This document shows positions 16,366-23,910 of a stretch of DNA of 39,489 nt, piece after piece. This DNA comes from an uncultured Bacteroidales bacterium. GTDB lineage: Bacteria; Bacteroidota; Bacteroidia; Bacteroidales; UBA4417. The position numbers and the translations under genes are program-made. Below the pieces are notes generated by a model that saw only the letters and a program-made list of their open reading frames with translations, was not told the DNA's origin and did no database searches. The stretch spans positions 1 to 39,489 of the forward strand of contig CAIRHD010000584.1 in assembly GCA_903878265.1 (NCBI GenBank), written 5' to 3'. The first letter of the stretch is position 1. Each line of letters starts with the position of its first letter.

Positions 16366-17988
16366 ATGATCGATTCAACATTAAAAAACGCCAATATCCT
16401 TATTGTTGACGACCAAGCCGCCAATATTGAGATATTGCGTCAGCTATTGGAAATGCAGGGATACACCACCATTAAAACCACAACCGATCCCCGCCTTGTG
16501 GTTGGCATGTTCAATTCTTCTAAGCCCGATTTGATCTTACTCGATCTGATGATGCCTCACCTTGACGGCTTTGAGGTGATGGAACAGCTGAAACCAATGA
16601 TCCTGGAAGGCACTTATTTGCCCATTTTGGTACTCACTGCCGATGTAACTTTAGAATCGAAGAAACGGGCACTATCTATCGGCGCAAGCGATTTTTTGAC
16701 CAAACCATTTGATCTGGTCGAGGTTGGCCTGCGCATCAAAAACCTGCTTTATACAAGTTCCTTGGTGCAACAATTGGGAAACCAGAACCAGATACTGGAA
16801 GAAAAAGTGCAGGAAAGGACCTCCGAGCTACTAAAAACAAATAGTGCTTTACTGTTAGCCAGGGACAAAGCCGAAGAAAGCGATAGACTGAAAACCTCTT
16901 TCATGAACAATATATCGCACGAAATACGCACGCCACTAAACGGTATCCTGGGTTTTGCCCCAATGGTAATGGATCCCCTCTACTCTGAAAAGGATAAACT
17001 CGAGTTTCTCGATGTACTGCAAATAAGCGGTAAACGCTTGATACAAACAGTAGGTGATTACATGGATATTTCGCTGATTGCATCTGGCAATATGGAGCTT
17101 AGGTACGAGAAGTTTGCGCCCTCCGAAATGCTTGATGAATTAGAAATGGAGTTTCGCCCACGTTGTGAGGCCAAAAATCTCTTGTTTACATTATCCTATC
17201 CAGAAACCTTCACTTCTATCGTAATAAATTCTGATCGGTTGTTGGTGAAAAAAGTACTTGCATTATTATTGGACAACGCTGTTAAGTTTACATTAAAAGG
17301 CGAAATCAGGATGGACGTTGTTGTAAAAAGCAACAGTCTCGAATTTGCCGTTTCCGATACTGGTATCGGCATCAGCGAGGCTGCACTTCCAATAATCTTC
17401 AATCATTTCACGCAAGAGGATACTTCCAATACTCGCAGGTTCGAGGGCAGTGGGCTAGGGCTGGCCATAGTAAAAGGAATGACCGAATTGCTTAATGGAG
17501 AGATAAAAATAGAATCCGTAAAAGGGAAAGGCAGCACTTTCAGTTTTTCTATTCCTGTCAAAATGAGCAATTCGAATCCGGAAACTGCCGAAAAGGTTTC
17601 GGTTGTTGTACCAAATGGGAAGATTTCAAAGATCCTTATTGTAGAAGACGATCCGTTTAGTTTCCGTTTCCTTGATTTATCTTTAAACACATCAGCCGAA
17701 ATAATACATGCCGAAACTGGCCTGGAAGCCCTGGAACTCTATCAATCAAACCCTGATATCGCATTAGTTTTGATGGATATTAAATTGCCCAGGATGAATG
17801 GGCTTATTGCAACGCAGGAAATAAAAAAGATTAAGCAAGACCTCCCGATTATCGCTTTTACTTCTTATGCCTTGGCAGGCGACCGCCAAAAATGCCTCGA
17901 TGCCGGTTGCGACGATTACATCACAAAACCATTAATAATAGAAGATTTGTTCAGGGTGCTTAACAAATACGGGATCTACGAACAATGA
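16366..17988 (+). CDS. Hybrid histidine kinase REC-HisKA-HATPase-REC
   Basis: A 540-residue soluble protein. The N-terminal receiver (8-128) has Asp15-Asp16, Asp60 (DLILLDLMMPHLDG) and Lys113. A short coiled coil (135-175) leads to HisKA with His185 (NISHEIRTPLNGILG). HATPase_c has LLDNAVKF (301-308), DTGIGI (331-336) and GSGLGLA (361-367). The C-terminal receiver (422-538) has Glu427-Asp428, Asp471 (VLMDIKLP) and Lys521, so both receivers look functional. It has no PAS, GAF or transmembrane sensor; input probably comes through phosphorylation of the first receiver, for example by one of the divergent membrane kinases, making this a relay hub (inference). A purine-rich AAAGGGGAAAACG just before the ATG could serve as ribosome-binding site. 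A terminator follows the gene. Confidence 0.95.
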   Translation: MIDSTLKNANILIVDDQAANIEILRQLLEMQGYTTIKTTTDPRLVVGMFNSSKPDLILLDLMMPHLDGFEVMEQLKPMILEGTYLPILVLTADVTLESKKRALSIGASDFLTKPFDLVEVGLRIKNLLYTSSLVQQLGNQNQILEEKVQERTSELLKTNSALLLARDKAEESDRLKTSFMNNISHEIRTPLNGILGFAPMVMDPLYSEKDKLEFLDVLQISGKRLIQTVGDYMDISLIASGNMELRYEKFAPSEMLDELEMEFRPRCEAKNLLFTLSYPETFTSIVINSDRLLVKKVLALLLDNAVKFTLKGEIRMDVVVKSNSLEFAVSDTGIGISEAALPIIFNHFTQEDTSNTRRFEGSGLGLAIVKGMTELLNGEIKIESVKGKGSTFSFSIPVKMSNSNPETAEKVSVVVPNGKISKILIVEDDPFSFRFLDLSLNTSAEIIHAETGLEALELYQSNPDIALVLMDIKLPRMNGLIATQEIKKIKQDLPIIAFTSYALAGDRQKCLDAGCDDYITKPLIIEDLFRVLNKYGIYEQ

Positions 17989-18032
17989 AGAGCCAATTTT
18001 AGTTAAGGTAAAATCAGAAATTACTTCCGAAC

Positions 18033-18070
18033 AAAAAAACCTTTCTCATTTTCATTGGAAAGGTTTTTTT
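18033..18070 (+). terminator. Intrinsic terminator of the hybrid kinase gene
   Basis: AAAAAAACCTTTC (18033-18045) and GAAAGGTTTTTTT (18058-18070) form a perfect 13-base-pair stem with a 12-base loop and a T run, 45 bases after the stop. Confidence 0.9.
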
Positions 18071-18099
18071 GCTTTTATTGTTACTCCTTCGAGGGCTGA

Positions 18100-18220
18100 G
18101 CAACAAATAAACCATTCAACCTATCAAACAATCACCATTAAGCCCTTCAAACAACAATCCAATCGAAGGGCTGTTTTTCACTATTCGTTATTCACTCTCC
18201 ACTTATCACTATTCTCCCCC
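18100..18220. repeat. Loose word repeats CAAACAA / CACTATTC
   Basis: CATTCAACCTATCAAACAAT and CCCTTCAAACAACAATCC are followed at 18178-18216 by TCACTATTCGTTATTCACTC, CCACTTATCACTATTCTCC. It is gene-free and lies in the leader region of the GIN-domain protein. Confidence 0.45.
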
Positions 18221-18309
18221 TTCCCTGTAACTTTCTGCGAGCTTATTCCGTCTTGCATCCAGAAAACAACAAAAACAAACAACAAAAACAAACAAATAAA
18301 ACCAACAAC

Positions 18310-19950
18310 ATGAAAACCCTAAAACTTATCCTCGCAGGAATTATACTCCTTACACTCACATTCGGCAGTGTTAAAGCACAAACTAAAGGAAATGGAACCG
18401 TAACTTCACAGGAACGGCAAGTTGCTTCATTCGATGCCATTAAAGTTGGCTGTGCGATCAACCTTTTCATTCAACAAGGCGAACAACAATCGGTAAAAGT
18501 GGAGACCGATGACAATTTGCAAGATAAAATTATCACCAAAGTTACCAACGGGACCCTCAACCTCAGTTGCAACAACATCAACAATGCCACAAAAATGAAT
18601 GTGTATGTTACTGCTGTAAACCTAACCAACCTGGATGCAAGCGGAGCGGCTAAGGTTGTAGGCGAAACCCCAATCAAGAGTGAAGCTTTCGGGCTTTATA
18701 CTTCAGGGGCAGCTAAGGTTAGGATCAATATCGAAACCGGTATTTTTACCAACGAAACCAGTGGCGCGGCCGAAAATACAGTTACCCTTGTTGCAAAAAC
18801 CGCGAATACCGAAATCAGCGGTGCCGGCAATATGACACTAAAAGGAACCACCGAAAACCACAAAACCGAAGTTTCGGGTGCTGGCAACCTAAAAGCCCTC
18901 GAATTTATTTCCGACAATACCGATGCCGAAGTATCAGGTGCAGGCAATGCAAAAATCATGGCGCGCAAACTGCTAAAAGCTGACCTCTCGGGAGCGGGCT
19001 ACATTAGCTATTTCGACAAAGATACTATCAAGAAGATTTCAAAACAGGGCCAATATCAAATGACTTTTGATGGTATGGACAACGTAAAAAGTGTTATTAT
19101 TGAAGAAAATGATGGAAATTCTGACAGCAATACAAAAGACGATGAAACCGTAAATATCGGCCACGGTGGATGGAATGTATATGAAAATGGCGACTCGACA
19201 ACCATTATCCTCAACGATAAAAGGATTGTTGTGGTTACCGATGATTCGGTGCGCGTAAATATCGGGCAGCGCGACTATGTGATAAGCGATGATGGGGTAA
19301 AAATAACCAAACACGACAAAAAACCTAAGTTCAACGGCCACTGGGCAGGATTTGGTTTAAGTGTAAACGGTCTTTTAAACCAGGATCATCTTATTGATTA
19401 CCCAACAGGTGCCGGCTACCTCGACCTGAACTACAACAAATCGACTGGGGTTAGCTTGAATTTTTTTGAGCAAAATGTTAATTTGTACAACCAGAATCTT
19501 GGCTTGGTTACAGGTTTAGGGGTAACGTGGAACAATTACCGTTTTGCCAATAATGTTATACTTACCGATGATGGGAAACTTGATGGTTATTTTGGTGCAA
19601 CACAAGGATATAACTACCAGAAGAGCAAACTTATGCTGGCTTCGTTAAGGATACCTTTAATGCTCGAATTCCAAACCAATGGGAAGATGAAAGCCAATAG
19701 TTTTCATATTGGGGCTGGTGCCGAAGCTTCGGTACGCATGTGGTCGCATACCAAAAATGAGATTAACGGAAGCAAAACAAAAAATAAAGGCGATTTTTAT
19801 ATCAACCCTTTCATTCTTAATGGTATAGCCACGATTGGCTGGGGAGTGATAAACTTATACGGAACCTATTCGTTCAGCGAAATGTTCCGTCATGATAAAG
19901 GCCCGGTTGCATATCCTTTTGAAGTAGGGATTACATTGGCTGGGTTTTAA
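18310..19950 (+). CDS. Secreted head-GIN (DUF2807) domain fused to an outer-membrane beta-barrel-like domain
   Basis: A 546-residue exported protein. Residues 1-23 are a signal peptide (MKTLKLILAGIILLTLTFGS, cleavage near VKAQ). Residues 28-245 match the putative auto-transporter adhesin, head-GIN family: it starts with QERQVASFDAIKVGCAINLFI and has repeated beta-helix turns with SGAAKV, SGAAEN, SGAGNMT, SGAGNLK, SGAGNAK and SGAGYIS. A linker rich in Asp/Asn (260-285) follows, then a GHGGWNVYENGDS... stretch. A C-terminal half (340-546) alternates aromatic and polar residues and ends in FEVGITLAGF, as in outer-membrane beta-barrels. GIN proteins normally end soon after the helix, so the fusion is unusual: the barrel may anchor the helix at the surface. 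The function is not established. I chose ATG 18310 because the signal peptide begins there. Confidence 0.85.
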   Translation: MKTLKLILAGIILLTLTFGSVKAQTKGNGTVTSQERQVASFDAIKVGCAINLFIQQGEQQSVKVETDDNLQDKIITKVTNGTLNLSCNNINNATKMNVYVTAVNLTNLDASGAAKVVGETPIKSEAFGLYTSGAAKVRINIETGIFTNETSGAAENTVTLVAKTANTEISGAGNMTLKGTTENHKTEVSGAGNLKALEFISDNTDAEVSGAGNAKIMARKLLKADLSGAGYISYFDKDTIKKISKQGQYQMTFDGMDNVKSVIIEENDGNSDSNTKDDETVNIGHGGWNVYENGDSTTIILNDKRIVVVTDDSVRVNIGQRDYVISDDGVKITKHDKKPKFNGHWAGFGLSVNGLLNQDHLIDYPTGAGYLDLNYNKSTGVSLNFFEQNVNLYNQNLGLVTGLGVTWNNYRFANNVILTDDGKLDGYFGATQGYNYQKSKLMLASLRIPLMLEFQTNGKMKANSFHIGAGAEASVRMWSHTKNEINGSKTKNKGDFYINPFILNGIATIGWGVINLYGTYSFSEMFRHDKGPVAYPFEVGITLAGF

Positions 19951-20028
19951 AAACCAAAGGTTTCCCGAAAACGAAATGCCAGATTAAAAAGAAAATACAC
20001 ATAAAGTTGATTTTGGTTAGTTGACTTG

Positions 20029-20058
20029 CTGCCTCCTTTCGGGGGCAGTTTTTTTTTT
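20029..20058 (+). terminator. Intrinsic terminator after the GIN-domain gene
   Basis: CTGCCTCC TTTC GGGGGCAG (20029-20048) followed by ten T residues, 79 bases after the stop. Confidence 0.9.
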
Positions 20059-20071
20059 ACAACCAAAGTAG

Positions 20072-20079
20072 TAACTTTG
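20072..20079 (+). promoter_or_regulatory. Possible -7 box for yebC
   Basis: TAACTTTG fits TAnnTTTG, directly after the previous terminator. No clear -33 TTG is visible. If used, it gives a leader of about 185 bases before yebC, in which I see no known riboswitch or RNA motif. Confidence 0.4.
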
Positions 20080-20268
20080 CCACCATTACAGGTGGATTTG
20101 CCGGAGGGATTTTGATTTATTATTACGGTAATATGACAAGCCCAGCTCAGCATCTTACAGGCAAGTACCCGATCAACAATATGGTGTTGTCAGTATATCA
20201 ACCTGTTAACATTGTTTTTGTCAGCAAATCAATCCATTTTATAAAAACAACCTGAAATATAAAACTAC

Positions 20269-21009
20269 ATGTCGGGACATAATAAATGGTCGACCATCAA
20301 GCGCAAAAAAGGAGCTTTGGATGCCAAAAGGTCAAAAATCTTTTCAAAAATCAATAAGGAAATTACTGTTGCCGTAAAGGAAAGCGGACCCGATCCGGAT
20401 TCCAATCCACGTTTGAGGCTTGCCATTGCAAATGCAAAAGGTGCCAGTATGCCGAAAGATAACATTCAACGCGCAATAAGCAAAGGCTCGGATAAGGACG
20501 GAGCTTCCTTTATTGAATGTACATTCGAAGGCTACGCCAATGGTGGCACAGCAATTTTCCTCGAAGCTACCACCGACAACCAGCAGCGCACCATTTCGAA
20601 TGTGAGGATGTATTTCAACAAATTCAGTGGAAACTTAGGCACCAATGGTTCGCTGAGTTTTATTTTCGACCGCAAAGGGATGTTTACTATACCGCAAGGA
20701 AGCTTGAATGCGGATGATTTCGAAATGGAAATGATTGAAGCCGGTGCCGAAGATATGCAGTTCGAAGAAGGTTATTTTACGGTAACTACGGCCATGGAGA
20801 ATTTTGGCTCCATGATGAAACGACTGGAAGCAATGAAAATAGAGCCTGAAAGTGCCCAACTTCAGCGCATTCCGAAAGATACATCCAAAGTAGATCTGGA
20901 AACAGCCAAAAAAGTAATGCGTTTGGTCGAAATGTTCGAAGAGGACGACGATATACAAGCCGTTTACCACAACCTGGAAATGACAGACGAGTTGATGGAG
21001 TTGTTGTAG
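20269..21009 (+). CDS. yebC: YebC/PmpR (TACO1) family protein
   Basis: A 246-residue cytoplasmic protein of full family length. It opens with the family hallmark MSGHNKWSTIKRKKGALDAKRSKIFSK, continues with PRLRLAIANAKGASMPKDNIQRAI, then GTAIFLEATTDNQQRTISNVR and the NGSLSFIFDRKG segment, and ends DDDIQAVYHNLEMTDELMELL. Members have been described as transcription regulators and, more recently, as helpers of translation through proline stretches; the sequence does not decide between these. The first ATG agrees with the conserved N terminus. It is flanked by its own terminator and is probably monocistronic. Confidence 0.96.
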   Translation: MSGHNKWSTIKRKKGALDAKRSKIFSKINKEITVAVKESGPDPDSNPRLRLAIANAKGASMPKDNIQRAISKGSDKDGASFIECTFEGYANGGTAIFLEATTDNQQRTISNVRMYFNKFSGNLGTNGSLSFIFDRKGMFTIPQGSLNADDFEMEMIEAGAEDMQFEEGYFTVTTAMENFGSMMKRLEAMKIEPESAQLQRIPKDTSKVDLETAKKVMRLVEMFEEDDDIQAVYHNLEMTDELMELL

Positions 21010-21034
21010 ATTTCGGTTAACAGGTATAAGTATT

Positions 21035-21068
21035 AGACTGGAAACATGAGTTTCCGGTCTTTTTTTTT
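21035..21068 (+). terminator. Intrinsic terminator of yebC
   Basis: AGACTGGAAAC ATGA GTTTCCGGTCT with one T-G wobble, then eight or more T residues. Confidence 0.9.
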
Positions 21069-21256
21069 ATGCATTTAATTGAATTAAACCCGAAAATCGC
21101 GAAAGAAAATTTTTATCGCTGTCCTGTTAATATCACCAGAAAACGCTACAAATCCGGATATATCTCGTCCTACGGGACTTACAAGGATCAGGGGTTACTT
21201 TGGTTTCTACTAATATGGCATCCTAACAGGACTTTTACGAAAAGTGGCGTTGTTTT

Positions 21257-21345
21257 TTGGTAATAATTTTGAACCACCATAGATACTATAGGCCACAATA
21301 GGAATGAGGTTGAAAACATTATTATTGAACACTGTTGTCTGGGTT
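21257..21345 (-). repeat. Dispersed element, copy C (inverted)
   Basis: The reverse complement reads ACCCAGACAACAGTG, TTCAATAATAAT, then the same 25-base block as 16007-16031 (here 21294-21318), and then GTGGTTCAAAAT (21267-21278). It aligns with copy B along its length but lacks the REP-like insertion. Confidence 0.75.
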
Positions 21346-21407
21346 AGAGTTATTTCGTCCCAAACGGTACTTTAATCTAACTTTATATTCCTTTCTAACA
21401 ATCTGCT

Positions 21408-21434
21408 GTCCAGCTTGGACTGTCCAAGCTGGAC
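21408..21434. repeat. 27-base perfect palindrome
   Basis: GTCCAGCTTGGAC, one T, then GTCCAAGCTGGAC: 13 perfect base pairs around a single base. Each half is itself nearly palindromic (GTCCA...TGGAC), so it can fold as one long or two short hairpins. There is no T run, so a simple terminator is unlikely. Confidence 0.85.
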
Positions 21435-21450
21435 GACATATTGGCACAAA

Positions 21451-21518
21451 CTACCGATAGCTATTTGCTTTCGCAAATAATTTGACTGTGCAATCTAAGC
21501 GGGATAAAATATCGGTAG
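21451..21518. repeat. Nested hairpin, possible MITE remnant or structured RNA
   Basis: CTACCGATA (21451-21459) pairs with TATCGGTAG (21510-21518). Inside, TATTTGC (21462-21468) pairs with GCAAATA (21473-21479) over a TTTC loop. The remaining inner arm (GACTGTGCAATCTAAGCGGG) is unpaired in this fold. Confidence 0.6.
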
Positions 21519-21617
21519 CAACAAAATGTAAATCTTTCTGTTTTTAAATCCCGTAAGGGGACGAAACAGGATTTTGACCGGACAATAAATGACTTACGAT
21601 GAACTTATTTCAATACA

Positions 21618-21661
21618 TAACTTTTAGGCCATCCCGATTGTAAAATTGGAATTAAAAGTTA
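21618..21661. repeat. Inverted repeat TAACTTTTA / TAAAAGTTA
   Basis: Nine perfect base pairs (21618-21626 with 21653-21661) around a 26-base loop. It may be only a chance AT-rich pairing. Confidence 0.4.
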
Positions 21662-21728
21662 CATGGTTTTAAATGCCCTAAGTGTTGTTAATTATCACTA
21701 TAAACTTAGCAAACGTAGAGGATTAGAG

Positions 21729-21762
21729 CCACTTCGGCAGGGAATTCGGCAAGCTCACTGTG
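21729..21762. repeat. REP-like palindrome, rearranged copy
   Basis: CCACTTCGGCAGGGAATTCG continuing GCAAGCTCACTGTG: the CACTTCG...AAGCTCAGTG word with an internal duplication of TTCGGCA. Compare 16154-16172 and 12627-12648. Confidence 0.5.
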
Positions 21763-21835
21763 TCACTCGATGTAACACATTGACGCGAAAAATGACTTAT
21801 TGGAGTGTACTTGTTGTTTCCATTTTTAACTCCAC

Positions 21836-22642
21836 TTACCCCGCATTCTTCCTCGAAAAATCCCATGCCCCAAAAGCCAAAGCGAGAAACGAAATGAGGA
21901 TATAAACAAGGGTCAATGTTGGAAAAATGATGAAGTCGGCATTTTGCATCATGCTAAATGCAGCCGAATACGGATACGAATACGGGTTATAGGTCAAAGA
22001 TTGGGTGAAATTGTTGCTGTTGTTCATTAGCCCGGCAATGCCCAAAACAATGAGTATCGCAATTGGTAAAATTATTAGTGTTGAGCCAATTGCAACTGGC
22101 AACGTAAGGTTTTTCAACCTCATGCCAAGCCAATATTGTATCGGATATATGGCAGATGCAGCAAGATACACCCTGAAAAAAGCCCGAAAAAGCAAGACGT
22201 GGTCGAAGTTGCTTCCGAAGCCTAATTTAGGCAAAACCATCCCAAATAGCAGCAACGAACAATATGCAAGTATAAGGGTAAGCACAAAAGCCAGGGCAAT
22301 AAAAACCATTATGCCTGCAAATTTACCAAAGTAAAAAAGCGGGCGCGGTATAGGCAAGGCCAAAATGTGTTTCATCATAGCCGATTTGTGTTCGGTGTTG
22401 CACGCCACACTTATCAATAGAACAATAAAAAATGGCAGGAAAAAGGAAGCCGCATTGCTAAGGTTGGAAATGAACTGGTTAGGATTGATATTTTTGTTGT
22501 TCCGTTGGCTGTACCAAATCAATGAAACGAGCAATACCGAGCCTAACGGGTAAAGGAAAGTGAGCCAGAAGGCAAAAGTGCCCTTCAGTTTAATGATTTC
22601 GGCAGTTACTATGCGGATAAATGATTGGAAATGGGACTTCAT
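21836..22642 (-). CDS. ABC-2 type transporter permease
   Basis: A 268-residue integral membrane protein with about six hydrophobic helices (for example FAFWLTFLYPLGSVLLVSLIWY, ASFFLPFFIVLLISVAC, FIALAFVLTLILAYCSLLLFGMV, IIFPTLTLVYILISFLALAFGAWDF). The N terminus, MKSHFQSFIRIVTAEIIKLKGTFAFW, has the typical start of lantibiotic-immunity/BcrB-like permeases, in which a short cytoplasmic helix precedes TM1. It overlaps the ATP-binding gene by four bases (ATGA), so the two are translated together and form one exporter. The substrate cannot be read from the sequence; antimicrobial-peptide or bacitracin export, or regulation of membrane components, are family precedents only. Stop-to-stop convergence with yebC is separated by the repeat-rich region. 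Confidence 0.88.
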   Translation of the reverse strand: MKSHFQSFIRIVTAEIIKLKGTFAFWLTFLYPLGSVLLVSLIWYSQRNNKNINPNQFISNLSNAASFFLPFFIVLLISVACNTEHKSAMMKHILALPIPRPLFYFGKFAGIMVFIALAFVLTLILAYCSLLLFGMVLPKLGFGSNFDHVLLFRAFFRVYLAASAIYPIQYWLGMRLKNLTLPVAIGSTLIILPIAILIVLGIAGLMNNSNNFTQSLTYNPYSYPYSAAFSMMQNADFIIFPTLTLVYILISFLALAFGAWDFSRKNAG

Positions 22643-23565
22643 GATGGGTTGTTTTCATTTAAAAGATGAAGGAAAGAGGCCTCTAAGCCCGATGTTTCCC
22701 TTTCGACAGAATAAATATCAATCCCCTTTTCGATAAGCAACTTTATAATTGAAGCGGTCTCCAGTTTACTGCTCACAGTAACGTTCAGTGCTTCGTTTCT
22801 TATTGATGGATCAAACCTATCTCCGAGCGCGATTTTAGCTTTTTCGGCATCGTTGGTATGGATGGTCAGATTTTCGTTTCCTGTTGCGGCATTCAGCAAA
22901 TTCTGCATATTTCCCTGATAAACCAACGAACCGGTGTTGATGATGGCAACATCGCTGCACAGTTTTTCTATTTCGCCGAGTATGTGGCTCGAAAGCAAAA
23001 TGGTGCAGCCTTTTTCCTGGTTTATCCTTACCAATAATTGCCGTATTTCAATTATCCCATTCGGATCAAGTCCATTGATAGGTTCGTCGAGTATCAACAA
23101 TTCGGGTTCGGCAAGCAGGGCAATGGCGAGGCTTAGGCGCTGTTTCATACCTGTAGAATACTGTTTTATAGGCCTATTTGCATCTTGCGTAAGCGAAACC
23201 GTATCGAGTAGCGAAGGTATAGAGTTGAATGGCAAATTACGCAAGCGGGCTGTGTAGTGGAGGTTGCCGATAGCATCCAGATGTTCGTACAACGATGGCG
23301 ACTCCACCATGGCCCCAATCCTTTTGAGGATATACATTTTATTGGCATTCAGTTCTTTTCCAAAAATATGAACCATACCGTTTTCGATATGCAACAAGCC
23401 AAGTAGCGTTTTTATTGTTGTTGATTTGCCTGCACCGTTTGGCCCCAGAAAACCAAAAATACTCTTGGCAGGTACTTGCAGGTTTATATTTTTCAAAACG
23501 CTGTGCCTGCCGTAACCAAATGTTAAAGCTCTGGTTTCGATACTATTGTTCAAAGGATTTTTCAT
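22639..23565 (-). CDS. ABC transporter ATP-binding protein (BcrA/CcmA-like)
   Basis: A 308-residue ATPase. Walker A is GPNGAGKST (41-49), the Q-loop region includes GAMVESPSLYEHL, the signature is YSTGMKQRLSLA (about 136-147), Walker B is LLILDEP (156-162), and the H-loop is LLSSHILGEIEKL. The C-terminal extension (about 215-308) has the extra alpha/beta domain common in the bacitracin/lantibiotic exporter ATPases and ends SGLEASFLHLLNEN. It is the first gene of a two-gene operon with the permease. No two-component pair or peptide gene adjoins it, so the substrate stays open. Confidence 0.93.
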   Translation of the reverse strand: MKNPLNNSIETRALTFGYGRHSVLKNINLQVPAKSIFGFLGPNGAGKSTTIKTLLGLLHIENGMVHIFGKELNANKMYILKRIGAMVESPSLYEHLDAIGNLHYTARLRNLPFNSIPSLLDTVSLTQDANRPIKQYSTGMKQRLSLAIALLAEPELLILDEPINGLDPNGIIEIRQLLVRINQEKGCTILLSSHILGEIEKLCSDVAIINTGSLVYQGNMQNLLNAATGNENLTIHTNDAEKAKIALGDRFDPSIRNEALNVTVSSKLETASIIKLLIEKGIDIYSVERETSGLEASFLHLLNENNPS

Positions 23566-23910
23566 GTTAAGCCAATGGGATGTGATGTAAAAAAAATATT
23601 CGTTTAAGCATTACGGAACACAGCCATTTTTATTTTACCTTATGGCAGATTGATTTCTTTGCCAGGAAGCCAACTTCTGGGGTTTTCGATATTTCGGTGT
23701 TGATTATCTTATTTATTGAGTAACCCTTACGCTTTTTTCGAATCGATATTTTTGCAAATCTTGTTGATTAGGTAAAAACGCCGATTGTAGCGACAAATCA
23801 TTATATTATTCATTTACTGATATTTAACTTAATTCAATTAAATTATTTTTGGTAAAATCATACAACACATCGAAATTATTCGTATATTTATGCGACCAAA
23901 ATTAATTGCC
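23566..23910. other. AT-rich divergent intergenic region
   Basis: About 345 bases between the divergent exporter operon and the secreted protein. TATATTTA at 23883-23890 is one mismatch from TAnnTTTG and could be the -7 box of the plus-strand gene, but no -33 TTG stands at the right distance. I see no gene, terminator or repeat here. Confidence 0.4.

Larger units (their letters stand above)
21069..21835. other. Gene-free region dense in palindromes and dispersed repeats
   Basis: No convincing gene in about 770 bases. It holds the structures listed separately (21257-21345, 21408-21434, 21451-21518, 21618-21661, 21729-21762). It also has CGTCCTACGGGACTTAC (about 21168-21184) and ATCCCGTAAGGGGACGAAAC (21548-21567), variants of a CCCGTAGGGACGAAAC-like word that I recall from other Bacteroidota intergenic regions. 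The short open frames here have no family signal. Confidence 0.55.

Noticed and set aside
20133-20255. 40-codon frame (MTSPAQHLTGKYPINNMV...) in front of yebC
   Set aside because: Short, no recognisable feature and no good ribosome-binding site; more likely part of the yebC leader.
21069-21905. Small plus-strand frames in the repeat-rich gap after yebC
   Set aside because: They run through palindromes and dispersed repeats, and one overlaps the permease gene; no protein-family signal.
21836-23565. Bacteriocin immunity system
   Set aside because: The ABC pair resembles BcrAB/lantibiotic-immunity exporters, but no peptide, modification enzyme or sensor gene lies beside it; kept as an unassigned exporter.
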